From: Nonomuraea helvata
GTDB lineage: Bacteria > Actinomycetota > Actinomycetes > Streptosporangiales > Streptosporangiaceae
Direction: 5' to 3'
Assembly (NCBI RefSeq): GCF_039535785.1
Contig: NZ_BAAAXV010000012.1
Span: 62,001 to 126,000, forward strand
Length of the DNA stretch: 64,000 nucleotides
Under the pieces are notes generated by a model, which worked only from the letters and a program-made list of their open reading frames with translations, searched no databases and was not told the origin of the DNA. Both the position numbers and the translations under genes were made by a program. Shown here one piece after another: positions 43,073 to 51,939 of this stretch. Position 1 is the stretch's first letter. The number at the start of each line of letters is the position of its first letter.

Positions 43073-44256
43073 GCCGTGTCCCAGGTCACCGGGAGGCTGT
43101 GCACCCCGTGGATGAGCATGTCGGTGTGGAGCGGCACCTCGCTCGGCTCGACAGCCAGCCGCAGTGACGGGAACCTCCGGAACAGCGCGGGATAGCCCGC
43201 CCGCATCTCCACCCTGGACAGCTGCTGGCCGAGGCACTGGTGCACGCCGTGGCCGAAGCCCACGTGCCCGGCGGTGTCCCGGCGCAGGTCGAGGGTGTCG
43301 GGGTCGGGGAAGCGGCCCGGGTCGCGGTTGGCGGACGGGATGGAGACGGTGACCGTCTCACCCTTCCTGACCAGCTCGCCGCCCAGCTCGACGTCCTCCA
43401 GCGCCGTACGCACCAGGAAGGGGACGATGCTCAGGTAGCGCAGCAGCTCCTCCACCACCTGGTCCACCCGCTCGGGCTCGTCGCGCAGGACGGCCAGCTG
43501 GTCGGGGTGGCGCAGCAGCGCGAACGTGCCCAGGGCGAGCATGTTCGCCGTCGTGTCAAGACCGGAGCCCACCAGCATGAAACCGATGTTGGCCAGCTCC
43601 TCGTCGCTCAGATCGCTCTTGGTGAGGCCGCTCAGCATGTCGTCGGTGGGCGCCGCCCGCTTGGCCGTCACCAGCTCGCGCATCTGCGCCTGCATGGACA
43701 GGAACGCGGAGACCTTCTCCTCCTGCGGGAGATCCGGCCGCAGGAGCGCGTCGGCCCCGGTCATGAAGCCGGCCCGGTCCTCATCGGGCACGCCGAGCAG
43801 CTCGCAGATCACCACCGCGGGGACCGGAGCAGCGAACGCCTGCACCAGGTCGGCCGGCGGGCCCTGCCGCTCCATGAGGTCCAGCTGCTCCTTGGTGATC
43901 TCCTCTATGCGCTCGGTGAGCAGGCGCATCCTGCGCACGGTGAACTCGCCGGTGAGCAGCTGGCGGTAGCGGGTGTGCTCGGGCGGGTCCATCCCGATGA
44001 AGAACCCGGGAGGCGCGGGCCGGGCCTCGCTCGTGCTCTCGATGGGCGTGTGCCGCAGCTCGGAGCGGGTGCTGAAACGGCGGTCGGCCAGCACCGCGCG
44101 CACCAGCGCGTGGCTGGTGACGAGCCAGCCCTGGTGGCCGTCGGGGTAGGCCAGCCGGGCTATGGGCCGGGTCTCGCGCAGCTTGGCGAGGTCTTCTGGC
44201 GGGTCGAACGGGGTGGGCCGCTCGGTGGGGAACGTGATCGCCTCGGTCTCGGTCAT
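43066..44256 (-). CDS. cytochrome P450
   Basis: A 396-residue bacterial P450. The I-helix reads GSGLDTT (230-236), the K-helix has E270 and R273 in EELLR, and the heme Cys341 lies in FGHGVHQCLGQ. It hydroxylates or otherwise oxidises an unknown substrate using external ferredoxin and reductase, which are not encoded nearby. ATG 44256 follows AAGGAG. It is first of the P450-SDR-TetR operon, with the operator just upstream. Confidence 0.95.
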   Translation of the reverse strand: MTETEAITFPTERPTPFDPPEDLAKLRETRPIARLAYPDGHQGWLVTSHALVRAVLADRRFSTRSELRHTPIESTSEARPAPPGFFIGMDPPEHTRYRQLLTGEFTVRRMRLLTERIEEITKEQLDLMERQGPPADLVQAFAAPVPAVVICELLGVPDEDRAGFMTGADALLRPDLPQEEKVSAFLSMQAQMRELVTAKRAAPTDDMLSGLTKSDLSDEELANIGFMLVGSGLDTTANMLALGTFALLRHPDQLAVLRDEPERVDQVVEELLRYLSIVPFLVRTALEDVELGGELVRKGETVTVSIPSANRDPGRFPDPDTLDLRRDTAGHVGFGHGVHQCLGQQLSRVEMRAGYPALFRRFPSLRLAVEPSEVPLHTDMLIHGVHSLPVTWDTAR

Positions 44257-44275
44257 GTCGGATCTCCTTCCTATG

Positions 44276-44296
44276 AATACAGTACAGCTCTGTATT
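44276..44296. promoter_or_regulatory. palindromic operator of the P450 operon
   Basis: AATACAG (44276-44282) and CTGTATT (44290-44296) are 7-bp perfect inverted arms around a 7-bp centre. A nested TACAG/CTGTA pair lies at 44283-44294. The palindrome is 19 bp upstream of the P450 start, a location suited to TetR repression of the operon. Confidence 0.65.
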
Positions 44297-44319
44297 GAAA
44301 TAGCGGAACCGGGTTCGCG

Positions 44320-44348
44320 TTGCGCGATCATGGTCCGGCGGTTAGTCT
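44320..44348 (+). promoter_or_regulatory. trp leader promoter
   Basis: A -35 TTGCGC (44320-44325) and a -10 TAGTCT (44343-44348) are 17 bp apart. The -10 box is exactly 12 bp upstream of the leader ATG, so the leader transcript is probably leaderless. Confidence 0.65.
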
Positions 44349-44354
44349 GTCCTC

Positions 44355-44396
44355 ATGCGAAATCACGTCCAGCTGCAGTGGTGGCGCCGCTCCTAG
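44355..44396 (+). CDS. trpL: trp leader peptide (TrpL)
   Basis: A 13-residue leader (Met-Arg-Asn-His-Val-Gln-Leu-Gln-Trp-Trp-Arg-Arg-Ser) with tandem Trp codons at 44379-44384 and a TAG stop. Ribosome stalling at the Trp codons when tryptophan is scarce would free the downstream antiterminator. Confidence 0.9.
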   Translation: MRNHVQLQWWRRS

Positions 44397-44450
44397 GCGG
44401 CGTTGTGTTTCGCATTTCTGAACGGACGGCCGCCCCGGATGGCGGCCTTT
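44385..44450 (+). terminator. trp attenuator with competing hairpins
   Basis: Hairpin 1:2 is CGCCGC (44385-44390) with GCGGCG (44397-44402). The antiterminator 2:3 pairs GGCGGC (44396-44401) with GCCGCC (44429-44434). Terminator 3:4 pairs GGCCGCC (44428-44434) with GGCGGCC (44441-44447), followed by TTT. The leader stop codon lies in the first loop, and the arrangement is complete. Confidence 0.85.
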
Positions 44451-44501
44451 CGTGTGTCCGCCCCCGGGGCTCGATCATTTGACCTGGTGAAGGGGCACGA
44501 A

Positions 44502-46628
44502 GTGGAGACGAGCGGATATACCACCGCCGGGGGCATCGGGGTCGAGCGCGAGGCGCGCGAGGTGGACGAGGCCGCGCTGGAAGAGATCGTGACCGCGCTC
44601 GGGACCAGGCGCGGCGGCGCGTTCTCCTCGGGCATGGACTACCCGGGCCGCTACAGCCGATGGGCCTTCGGCTACGTCGACCCCTGCATCGAGCTGGTTG
44701 CCAAGGGCCGCGTCATCTCGGCGACCGCGCTCAACGACCGCGGCAGGGTCGTGCTGCCCGCCGTCGCCTCCTGCCTGCTGGCCGCGGGCAAGCCGGTCTC
44801 CGAGCCCACGCCCGGCCACGTCGCGGTGCACGTACCGGAATCCGAGGATCTGCTGCCGGAGGAGCAGCGCAGCCGCCGGCCCACCGTGTTCACCGCGATC
44901 CGCGAGGTCATCGCCGCCTTCAAGGGCGACGACCCGCACCTCGGCCTGTACGGCGCGTTCGGCTACGACCTGGCCTTCCAGTTCGAGCCCATCAGGCAGG
45001 AGCTCGTCCGCCCCGACGACCAGCGCGACCTCGTCCTCCACCTGCCCGACCGGCTCGTCGTGATCGACCGGCAGCGCGAGACCAGCGTCGAATACCGCTA
45101 CGAGTTCACCGTCGACGGCGCCACCACCCGCGGCCTCGAGCGCACCGGCGCCACCGCTGAGCCCGTGATCCCGCGCGAGCTGCCCAAGGACCCGGAGAAG
45201 GGCGAATACGCCAAGGTCGTGGCCGCCGCGAAGGAGCGGTTCAAGCGCGGCGACCTGTTCGAGGTCGTGCCCGGCCAGGTCTTCCACGCCGTCTGCGCCG
45301 ACCCGTCCGCCTTCTACCGCGGCCTTCGGCACAGCAATCCCGCGCCGTACGAGTTCATCATCAGCCTCGGCGAGGGCGAGCACCTGGTCGGCGCCTCGCC
45401 CGAGATGTACGTCAGGGTCAGCGGCGACCGCGTGGAGACCTGCCCCATCTCCGGCACCATTGCCCGCGGCAGCAACCCGGTCGAGGACGCCGAGGCCATC
45501 CGCACCCTCCTGTCCAGCGTCAAGGAGGAGTCGGAGCTGACCATGTGCACCGACGTCGACCGCAACGACAAGTCGCGCATCTGCGTCCCGGGCACCGTCA
45601 AGGTCATCGGCCGCCGCCAGATCGAGCTCTACTCCCGGCTGATCCACACGGTGGACCACATCGAGGGGCGGCTGCGCCCCGAGTTCGACGCGCTCGACGC
45701 GTTCCTCACCCACATGTGGGCCGTCACGGTGACCGGCGCGCCCAAGACGTGGGCCATGCAGTTCATCGAGGACCACGAGGCCACCACCCGCAGGTGGTAC
45801 GGCGGCGCCATCGGCTTCATCGGCTTCGACGGCTCCATGAACACCGGACTGACCCTGCGTACCGCACAGGTCAAGCACGGCGTGGCGACCGTGCGGGCCG
45901 GGGCCACCCTGCTGTTCGACTCCGACCCCGAGTCGGAGGAGCGCGAGACCGAGCTCAAGGCCAGCGCCCTGCTCGGCGCCCTGGCCGCGGTCAACCGGCC
46001 GGACTCCGTGCCGGCGCCCGAGGTCAGGCCGCAGCCGGGCCAGGGCATGAAGGTGCTGCTCGTCGACCACGAGGACTCCTTCGTCAACACGCTGGCCGAC
46101 TACTTCCGGCAGGAAGGCGCCGCCGTGGTGACGCTGCGCCACGGCTTCCCCGCCCACATGATCGACGAGATCGCCCCCGACCTGGTGGTGCTCTCGCCCG
46201 GGCCCGGCTGGCCCTCCGACTTCGGCATGTCGGCGCTGATCGACCAGATCTACGCCCGTGACCTGCCCGTCTTCGGTGTCTGCCTGGGGCTGCAGGCCAT
46301 GGTCGAGCAGGCCGGCGGCTCGCTGGAGCTGCTGGACTACCCCGAGCACGGCAAGCGCGGCCAGGTCTCCCGGCTGGGCGACAGCGCGCTGCTGGAGGGG
46401 CTGCCCGAGGAGTTCACCGCGGCCCGCTACCACTCGCTGCACGCCAAGCAGCCGGGCGTGGTCGGCTTCACGGCGACCGCGCTCACGCCCGACGGCAACG
46501 TCATGGCCATCGAGGACGTCGAGCGGCGGCGCTTCGCCGTGCAGTTCCACCCCGAGTCGATCCTCACGCAGGAGGGCGGCGCGGGCGCGAAGGTCATCGC
46601 GAACGTGCTGCGCCTGTGCCGCAGGTGA
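44502..46628 (+). CDS. trpEG: fused anthranilate synthase TrpE-TrpG
   Basis: A 708-residue bifunctional enzyme converting chorismate and glutamine to anthranilate. The TrpE portion (about 1-510) carries the chorismate-binding motifs (GDLFEVVPGQ, CPISGTIARG, MCTDVDRNDKSR, GGAIGFIGFDGSM). The class-I glutaminase portion from about 516 has Cys594 in GVCLGLQ and His683 in FHPES. Fused, actinobacterial trpEG genes with an upstream trp attenuator are known. GTG 44502 follows GAAGGGG. No other trp biosynthesis gene is adjacent; trpF lies 14 kb downstream. Confidence 0.95.
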   Translation: METSGYTTAGGIGVEREAREVDEAALEEIVTALGTRRGGAFSSGMDYPGRYSRWAFGYVDPCIELVAKGRVISATALNDRGRVVLPAVASCLLAAGKPVSEPTPGHVAVHVPESEDLLPEEQRSRRPTVFTAIREVIAAFKGDDPHLGLYGAFGYDLAFQFEPIRQELVRPDDQRDLVLHLPDRLVVIDRQRETSVEYRYEFTVDGATTRGLERTGATAEPVIPRELPKDPEKGEYAKVVAAAKERFKRGDLFEVVPGQVFHAVCADPSAFYRGLRHSNPAPYEFIISLGEGEHLVGASPEMYVRVSGDRVETCPISGTIARGSNPVEDAEAIRTLLSSVKEESELTMCTDVDRNDKSRICVPGTVKVIGRRQIELYSRLIHTVDHIEGRLRPEFDALDAFLTHMWAVTVTGAPKTWAMQFIEDHEATTRRWYGGAIGFIGFDGSMNTGLTLRTAQVKHGVATVRAGATLLFDSDPESEERETELKASALLGALAAVNRPDSVPAPEVRPQPGQGMKVLLVDHEDSFVNTLADYFRQEGAAVVTLRHGFPAHMIDEIAPDLVVLSPGPGWPSDFGMSALIDQIYARDLPVFGVCLGLQAMVEQAGGSLELLDYPEHGKRGQVSRLGDSALLEGLPEEFTAARYHSLHAKQPGVVGFTATALTPDGNVMAIEDVERRRFAVQFHPESILTQEGGAGAKVIANVLRLCRR

Positions 46629-46677
46629 GCGGTCCCTGGCGTAGGTAAAACCGCCGCGGGGGCATGCGGGGCTCCCC

Positions 46678-46683
46678 TAGAGT
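46678..46683 (+). promoter_or_regulatory. -10 box of a probably leaderless amidohydrolase transcript
   Basis: TAGAGT lies at exactly -12 to -7 from ATG 46690, with no ribosome-binding site. Confidence 0.5.
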
Positions 46684-46689
46684 CTCCGC

Positions 46690-47841
46690 ATGCTCCCCGT
46701 AGATCTACCCTCCACGGTGCGTGACGCGCTGCTCGCCCCGCTCGTCGACCACCACTGTCACGGGGTGCGGCGGGACGACCTGAGCAGAGCCCGGTTCGAG
46801 CTGCTCATCAACGAGGGCGGCAGCCCGGCGCCGCCCGGCACCACCCACTTCGACACGCCGTTCGGCGCGGCCGTGCGCCGCTGGTGCGCCCCGGTGCTCG
46901 ACCTGGAGCCGCACGCGCCGCCCGCCGTCTACCTTTCCCGCCGTGAGGAGCTGGGCGCGGCCGAGGTCAACCGGCGGCTGCTGGCGGGGGCCGGGGTGGT
47001 GGCGTTCCTCGTGGACACCGCCCCCGGGGCGGAGGACATGGAGGTGCTGACGGCCACCGAGATGGGCCGCCACGGCGGGGCCGCCGCCGACGAGCTCGTA
47101 CGGATCGAGCAGATCGAACGGGACGTGGCCGAGACGGCCCAGCTCGCCGTGGACTACCTGGACGCGCTCGGCGAGGAGCTGGCCGCCAGGGCCGCCAGGG
47201 CGGTCGGGCTCAAGACCGTCATCGGCGCGCTGTGCGGCCTCGACTTCGACCCGGCCAGGCCGAGCAGGGGATCGGTGATCGCGGCCGCCAACCGGCGGCT
47301 GTCGGACCCGAAGCGGCCGCTGACCGACGAGGTCATGCTGCGCCACCTGCTGTGGAGCGCGGTCGACGTGGCCAGGGAGCGGGGGCTGCCCGTGCAGTTC
47401 CACACGGGGTTCGGCGGCTCGGGGCTCGATCTGCACCGCACCGACCCGGGCAGGCTGGGCGAGTTCGCCGGGATGCTGCAGCCGCTCGGCGTGCCGCTCA
47501 TCCTGCTGCACTGCTACCCGTACCATCGCCAGGCCGCCTATCTTGCCGGCGTCTACCCGCACGTGTACGTGGACGTCGGCCTCACACTCCCGCACACCGC
47601 CGCGGCCTCCGCCAGGGTCGTGGACGAGCTGCTCGAGCTGGCCCCCTTCCACAAGCAGCTGTTCGGCTCCGGCTGCCACAGCGTGGCCGAGACGGGCTAC
47701 CTGGGCGCGCTCTCGTTCCGGCGGGCGCTGGGCGCGTCGCTCGCGTCGCGGCTCGCGTCGGGGGAGTGGAGCCCCGCCGACGCGGCCCGGGTCGCCCACA
47801 TGATCGGCTCAGGCAACGCCCGCCGCGTCTACCGCTTGTGA
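46690..47841 (+). CDS. amidohydrolase-2 family metal-dependent hydrolase
   Basis: A 383-residue TIM-barrel hydrolase. LVDHHCHGV at the N-terminus matches the first metal-binding motif. VQFHTGFGGSG and ILLHCYPYHRQAAYLAG supply the following metal or substrate His residues, and FGSGCHSVAETGYLG ends the barrel. The family includes decarboxylases and glutamine-synthetase-associated FluG-like hydrolases. The substrate is unknown. Confidence 0.85.
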   Translation: MLPVDLPSTVRDALLAPLVDHHCHGVRRDDLSRARFELLINEGGSPAPPGTTHFDTPFGAAVRRWCAPVLDLEPHAPPAVYLSRREELGAAEVNRRLLAGAGVVAFLVDTAPGAEDMEVLTATEMGRHGGAAADELVRIEQIERDVAETAQLAVDYLDALGEELAARAARAVGLKTVIGALCGLDFDPARPSRGSVIAAANRRLSDPKRPLTDEVMLRHLLWSAVDVARERGLPVQFHTGFGGSGLDLHRTDPGRLGEFAGMLQPLGVPLILLHCYPYHRQAAYLAGVYPHVYVDVGLTLPHTAAASARVVDELLELAPFHKQLFGSGCHSVAETGYLGALSFRRALGASLASRLASGEWSPADAARVAHMIGSGNARRVYRL

Positions 47842-47950
47842 ACCCCCCTCACGGGCATGATCAGGTGGCCGGCCGCCGCCGACTCGCGCCGAGTGGCCCC
47901 GACCTGGTTTGCTTGAGGCCGTCACGACACCCAACCTGAGCGGGGGCTTC

Positions 47951-48685
47951 ATGGGCAACGCCGAACCCGAGACCGAGATCAAGTTCCGCAGCGATGTGGA
48001 CGTCGAGCTGGTGAAGGCCGCCGCGTCCGACGCCGACGTGCTGTGGGCCGCCCGCGTCTCCACGAAGGGTGAGAGCTCTCTGGCGGAGATCGAAGCCGAT
48101 CCGCAGCGGTCCAAGGGCCTCATCAACTTCCTGATGCGCGACCGGCACGGCACGCCGTTCGAGCACTCTTCCATGACCTTCTACATCAGCGCGCCGATCT
48201 TCGTTTTCCGGGAGTTCATGCGGCACCGCACCTTTTCCTACAACGAGGAGTCCGGAAGATACCGGAAGTTGACGCCGGTTTTCTATGTGCCGGGGCCCGA
48301 CCGGAAGCTGGTGCAAGAGGGAAAGCCCGGCAAGTATGTGTTCCTGGACGGCACGGCCGAGCAGCACAAGCTGGTGACGGAGGCGACCCAGGAAAGCTGC
48401 CGGCAGTCCTACCGGGCCTATCTGGAAATGCTCGAAGCGGGGGTGGCGCGCGAGGTGGCCCGCACCGTCCTGCCCGTGGGCCTCTATTCCTCGATGTACG
48501 CCACCTGCAACGCCCGTGCCCTGATGAATTTCCTGTCGCTGCGGGTGAAACGGGAGGACTCCACGTTCCCGTCGTTCCCGCAGCGCGAGATCGAGATGGT
48601 CGCCGAGAAGATGGAGGCGCTGTGGGCGGAGCTCATGCCGCTCACCCATGAGGCGTTCGAGGCCAACGGGCGCGTCTGTCCCTGA
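47951..48685 (+). CDS. thyX: flavin-dependent thymidylate synthase
   Basis: A 244-residue enzyme making dTMP from dUMP with methylene-tetrahydrofolate, FAD and NADPH. The ThyX hallmark RHRTFSYNEESGRY begins at Arg91. The central FVFREFMRH and the C-terminal VGLYSSMYATCNARALMNFL segment fit the family. ATG 47951 follows AGCGGGGG; the longer frame from 47909 is less likely. It is a housekeeping enzyme in many actinobacteria, alone or beside ThyA. Confidence 0.97.
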   Translation: MGNAEPETEIKFRSDVDVELVKAAASDADVLWAARVSTKGESSLAEIEADPQRSKGLINFLMRDRHGTPFEHSSMTFYISAPIFVFREFMRHRTFSYNEESGRYRKLTPVFYVPGPDRKLVQEGKPGKYVFLDGTAEQHKLVTEATQESCRQSYRAYLEMLEAGVAREVARTVLPVGLYSSMYATCNARALMNFLSLRVKREDSTFPSFPQREIEMVAEKMEALWAELMPLTHEAFEANGRVCP

Positions 48686-48705
48686 ACCAGGCGCCTGATC
48701 GGCTG

Positions 48706-49065
48706 TCAGGGCAGGCGGGAGGTGGTCTCGCTGATCATCTGGGTGAGGATCTCCGCCGCCGTGGGGTGGGTGTCGAGCAGCTCGTCCAACCGGGCGCGCC
48801 AGACACCCGCCTCGGCGTGGACCGCCTCCGCCTCCGCCTGCAACCGCAGCCGCGTCTCGCGCAGCTGCAGCTGGTAGATGTTCCCCAGACCGCGGCCGAT
48901 CGTGTCGCTGAGCCACCAGTAGGCGTCCGTGTTCGCGGCGCAGACGAAGATCCGCGCGCCTTCCCAGGCCACCCGGCGGGGATGGAGGGCTGCCATGGCC
49001 GGATGGTACGCCCGCCCGCTCCGCTTCCACCAGCCGCGGGCATTGAATGTGATTTTTACTCGCAT
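48706..49065 (-). CDS. small helical protein, unrecognised
   Basis: The frame gives 119 residues from ATG 49065 or, more credibly, 96 from ATG 48996 (Met-Ala-Ala-Leu-His-Pro-Arg-Arg-Val). The body is predicted mostly helical (AYWWLSDTIGRGLGNIYQLQLRETRLRLQAEAEAV) with no signature. Neither start has a good ribosome-binding site. It lies between convergent thyX and the divergent flavohemoprotein gene. No family is recognised. Confidence 0.5.
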   Translation of the reverse strand: MRVKITFNARGWWKRSGRAYHPAMAALHPRRVAWEGARIFVCAANTDAYWWLSDTIGRGLGNIYQLQLRETRLRLQAEAEAVHAEAGVWRARLDELLDTHPTAAEILTQMISETTSRLP

Positions 49066-49250
49066 TCACCGACCGAAAAACAGGCACGGAAAATCACCAG
49101 ACGGCTACGGATAGCTCGCATCGCACCGTATTGGGGAGAAACGGTTGTGGCGGGTCATCGGTGGTGTAAGACTCAATTTCGAGCGCATCGGAGTGCCGGG
49201 GAGGGGACCGGGCGCTCAACACCCGGAGCCGTCAAGGAGGTGAACGACAC

Positions 49251-49271
49251 GACCGGAAAGCCTTTCCGGTC
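49251..49271. promoter_or_regulatory. 21-bp palindrome upstream of the flavohemoprotein
   Basis: GACCGGAAAG (49251-49260) is the exact complement of CTTTCCGGTC (49262-49271), separated by a single base. It ends 18 bp before the start codon. It could be an operator or a hairpin in the leader. Confidence 0.55.
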
Positions 49272-49289
49272 CCTAGGTGGGGTTGGTAA

Positions 49290-50408
49290 ATGTCGTTGAA
49301 TCCGCGCCTGGTAAAAGAGAGTTTCTCCGTCATCGAACCGCAGGCCGACAAGGCCACGGCCTACTTCTACGGCCGGCTGTTCGCCGAAAGCCCGCATTTG
49401 CGCGGCATGTTCCCGCCCGCCATGGACGTCCAGCGGGACCGCCTGTTCAGCGCGTTGACACGGATCGTGTGGAGCCTGGACAGCCCGGACAGCCTCGCGG
49501 CCTACCTGGGCCAGCTGGGCAGGGACCACCGCAAGTACGGCGTGCTCGCCGAGCACTACACCGCCGTCGGCAACGCGCTGCTCGCCACCGTCCGCCGCTT
49601 CGCGGCCGACGTCTGGAACCACGAGATCGAGGCCGCCTGGGTGGCGGCGTACACGGCGGCCGCGGATCTCATGATCGAGGCGGCCGGGTCGGACTCGGGA
49701 GCCGCGCCCGCCTGGTGGCTGGCCGACGTGATCGACCACGAGCAGCGCCATCACGACATCGCGGTCCTCACGCTGCGGCCCACGGAGCAGCTGCCGTTCA
49801 CACCGGGGCAGTACGTCACCGTGCAGACCGCGCGCTGGCCCCGCGTCTGGCGGACCTTCTCCATCGCGAACGCGCCGCGCCCCGACAACACGATCAGGCT
49901 GCACGTCCGCTCGGTCCCCGGCGGCTGGGTCTCCACCACGCTCGCCAGGCACACCCGCATCGGGGACACGCTCATGCTGGGCCCGCCGATGGGCACGATG
50001 GCCCCGTGCGACCACAGCACCCGTGACGTGCTCTGCGTGGCGGGCGGCACCGGGCTGGCACCGCTGAAGGCGATCATCGAGCACATCATCGCCTCGGGCC
50101 GCCGCCCCAACATCCACCTGCTGTACGGCGCGCGCACGTCCGAGGAGCTGTACGACCTGCCGGACCTGATCAGGATGGAGTCGTCGTTCCCCTGGCTGCG
50201 GGTGCTGCCCGTGGTGTCGGACGAGCCCTCGTACGATGGGATGCGCGGCCACCTGCCCGAGGTCACGCAGCGCTTCCACTCCTGGGCCGAGCACGACGTG
50301 TACGTGTGCGGCCCGACCTCCATGGTCAACGAGACGGTCCGCCGCCTCCAGATCGACGGCGTGCCCCTGTCGCGCATCCACCGGGACGTCATCCAGGCCG
50401 AACGCTGA
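49290..50408 (+). CDS. flavohemoprotein-like nitric oxide dioxygenase
   Basis: A 372-residue globin-flavin reductase. The globin part (about 1-135) has Tyr25/Tyr27 in ATAYFYGRLF near the B10 position and proximal His80 in GRDHRKYGV. The reductase part has an FAD-binding RTFSIANAP and an NAD(P)H loop GGTGLAPLKAI. Such proteins detoxify NO to nitrate with oxygen and NAD(P)H. It is about 30 residues shorter than E. coli Hmp. A perfect palindrome lies just upstream. Confidence 0.93.
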   Translation: MSLNPRLVKESFSVIEPQADKATAYFYGRLFAESPHLRGMFPPAMDVQRDRLFSALTRIVWSLDSPDSLAAYLGQLGRDHRKYGVLAEHYTAVGNALLATVRRFAADVWNHEIEAAWVAAYTAAADLMIEAAGSDSGAAPAWWLADVIDHEQRHHDIAVLTLRPTEQLPFTPGQYVTVQTARWPRVWRTFSIANAPRPDNTIRLHVRSVPGGWVSTTLARHTRIGDTLMLGPPMGTMAPCDHSTRDVLCVAGGTGLAPLKAIIEHIIASGRRPNIHLLYGARTSEELYDLPDLIRMESSFPWLRVLPVVSDEPSYDGMRGHLPEVTQRFHSWAEHDVYVCGPTSMVNETVRRLQIDGVPLSRIHRDVIQAER

Positions 50409-50474
50409 CAGATCTTGACAGGTCGGGTCGAAAGGTGCGAGGTAGGGGGTGACACGCCAACGTGGAGGTGGACT

Positions 50475-51914
50475 GTGCCATCCCCCGCCAGGCGCCGAGG
50501 AATCGGCGGGCTGCTGATCATCATGCTCCTCCTGACCCCCGTCCCGGCCCTGGCGGCCGAGACCGTCCCGCTGACGGAGCTCGGAGCCGACTCGTACGCG
50601 AACGCCACCAGCCAGCACGGCACCCAGGCCGGCCCCGACACCTTCCAGACAGGCACGACCGTCGTGGCCGCGCAGCAGGCGGGCCGCTTCTTCGACGGAG
50701 GGGCATCCGGCATCGCGTTCGCCACCTCCAGCGACAACGGCGCCACGTGGACCAAGGGCGTCCTGCCGGGGATCACCACGTTCGGCGGCGGGCCCTTCAA
50801 CCGGGTGAGCGACCCCTCGGTGGCCTTCGACGCCAGGCACGGCGTCTGGCTGGTCTCCTCGCTGGCGCTCACCGACACGGGCGGGATCGTCGGGGCGGCC
50901 GTGGTCACCAGTCGCTCCACCGACGGCGGCCTGACCTGGGCAGAGCCGGTCACGACCGCCGTCGCGGGCGGGGGCGACCTGGACAAGAGCTGGACCGCCT
51001 GCGACAACGCCCCGCGCAGCCCCTTCTACGGCCGCTGCTACACGGTCTACGACGACGCCGCCGCGGGCAACGCGATCAAGGTGTCCCGCTCCTCCGACGG
51101 CGGCCTGACCTGGCAGGAGACCACCACGTCCGCGACCGGCCTCGGCGCGCAGCCGGTGGTGCGGCCCGACGGCGCCGTCGTGGTGGCGTACCTGAGCAGG
51201 GAGCAGCAGATCCGCTCCATGCGCTCCGGCGACGGCGGCACGAGCTGGGACGCCGACGTGCTCGTCGCGACCGTGCGGCGGCACCTGGTCGCCGGCGGCC
51301 TGCGGGCCTTACCGCTGCCGTCGGCGGAGAGCGACGCGCGCGGCACCGTGTACGTGGCCTGGCACGACTGCCGCTTCCAGATGAGCTGCGGCGGCAACGA
51401 CATCGTCATGAGCACCTCGGCCACCGGCGAGGAGTGGGGCCACGTCACGCGCGTCACGGACGACGGCGGCGACCACTTCATCCCCGGCCTCGGCGTCGAC
51501 CGCGACAGCTCGGGCGGCGCCGCCCGGCTGGCACTCGCCTACTACCGCTACCCCGCCGCCGACTGCACGGCCGCCACGTGCCGGCTGACGGTCGGCTACA
51601 CCACCTCGGGCAACGGCGGCGGGAGCTGGTCGCGCCCCGCCGAGCTGCAGGGACCGATGGACCTCGGCTGGTTCGCCAACAGCGCGCACGGCCGCATGGC
51701 GGGCGACTACCTGTCCACCTCGGTCATCCCCGGGGGCAACGCCTACGTGGCCTTCACGGCCGCGGCCGCCCCTTCGGGAGGCGCGTACGACGTGCGCACC
51801 TACACCGTCACGGGCGGCCTGCCGATCACCGGCGGCGGCCGCGCCACGCTCGCGATCGAGGCACCCGTCGCGGCGGGCGAGGCGGCGCCCGACCTGCCCG
51901 CCACGGCCCGCTGA
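50475..51914 (+). CDS. secreted Asp-box (BNR/sialidase-like) beta-propeller
   Basis: A 479-residue protein with a signal peptide (VPSPARRRGIGGLLIIMLLL, about 1-32) and repeated Asp boxes: SSDNGATW, STDGGLTW, SSDGGLTW and SGDGGTSW. Several Cys (DNAPRSPFYGRCY, CRFQMSCGG, CTAATCR) suggest disulfides. No catalytic Arg triad, Tyr or Glu of true sialidases is obvious, so an enzyme role is unproven. GTG 50475 follows GGAGG. It is co-oriented 66 bp after the flavohemoprotein. Confidence 0.75.
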   Translation: MPSPARRRGIGGLLIIMLLLTPVPALAAETVPLTELGADSYANATSQHGTQAGPDTFQTGTTVVAAQQAGRFFDGGASGIAFATSSDNGATWTKGVLPGITTFGGGPFNRVSDPSVAFDARHGVWLVSSLALTDTGGIVGAAVVTSRSTDGGLTWAEPVTTAVAGGGDLDKSWTACDNAPRSPFYGRCYTVYDDAAAGNAIKVSRSSDGGLTWQETTTSATGLGAQPVVRPDGAVVVAYLSREQQIRSMRSGDGGTSWDADVLVATVRRHLVAGGLRALPLPSAESDARGTVYVAWHDCRFQMSCGGNDIVMSTSATGEEWGHVTRVTDDGGDHFIPGLGVDRDSSGGAARLALAYYRYPAADCTAATCRLTVGYTTSGNGGGSWSRPAELQGPMDLGWFANSAHGRMAGDYLSTSVIPGGNAYVAFTAAAAPSGGAYDVRTYTVTGGLPITGGGRATLAIEAPVAAGEAAPDLPATAR

Positions 51915-51939
51915 CCCCTCCCGGAAGGGCCCAGCCGAG

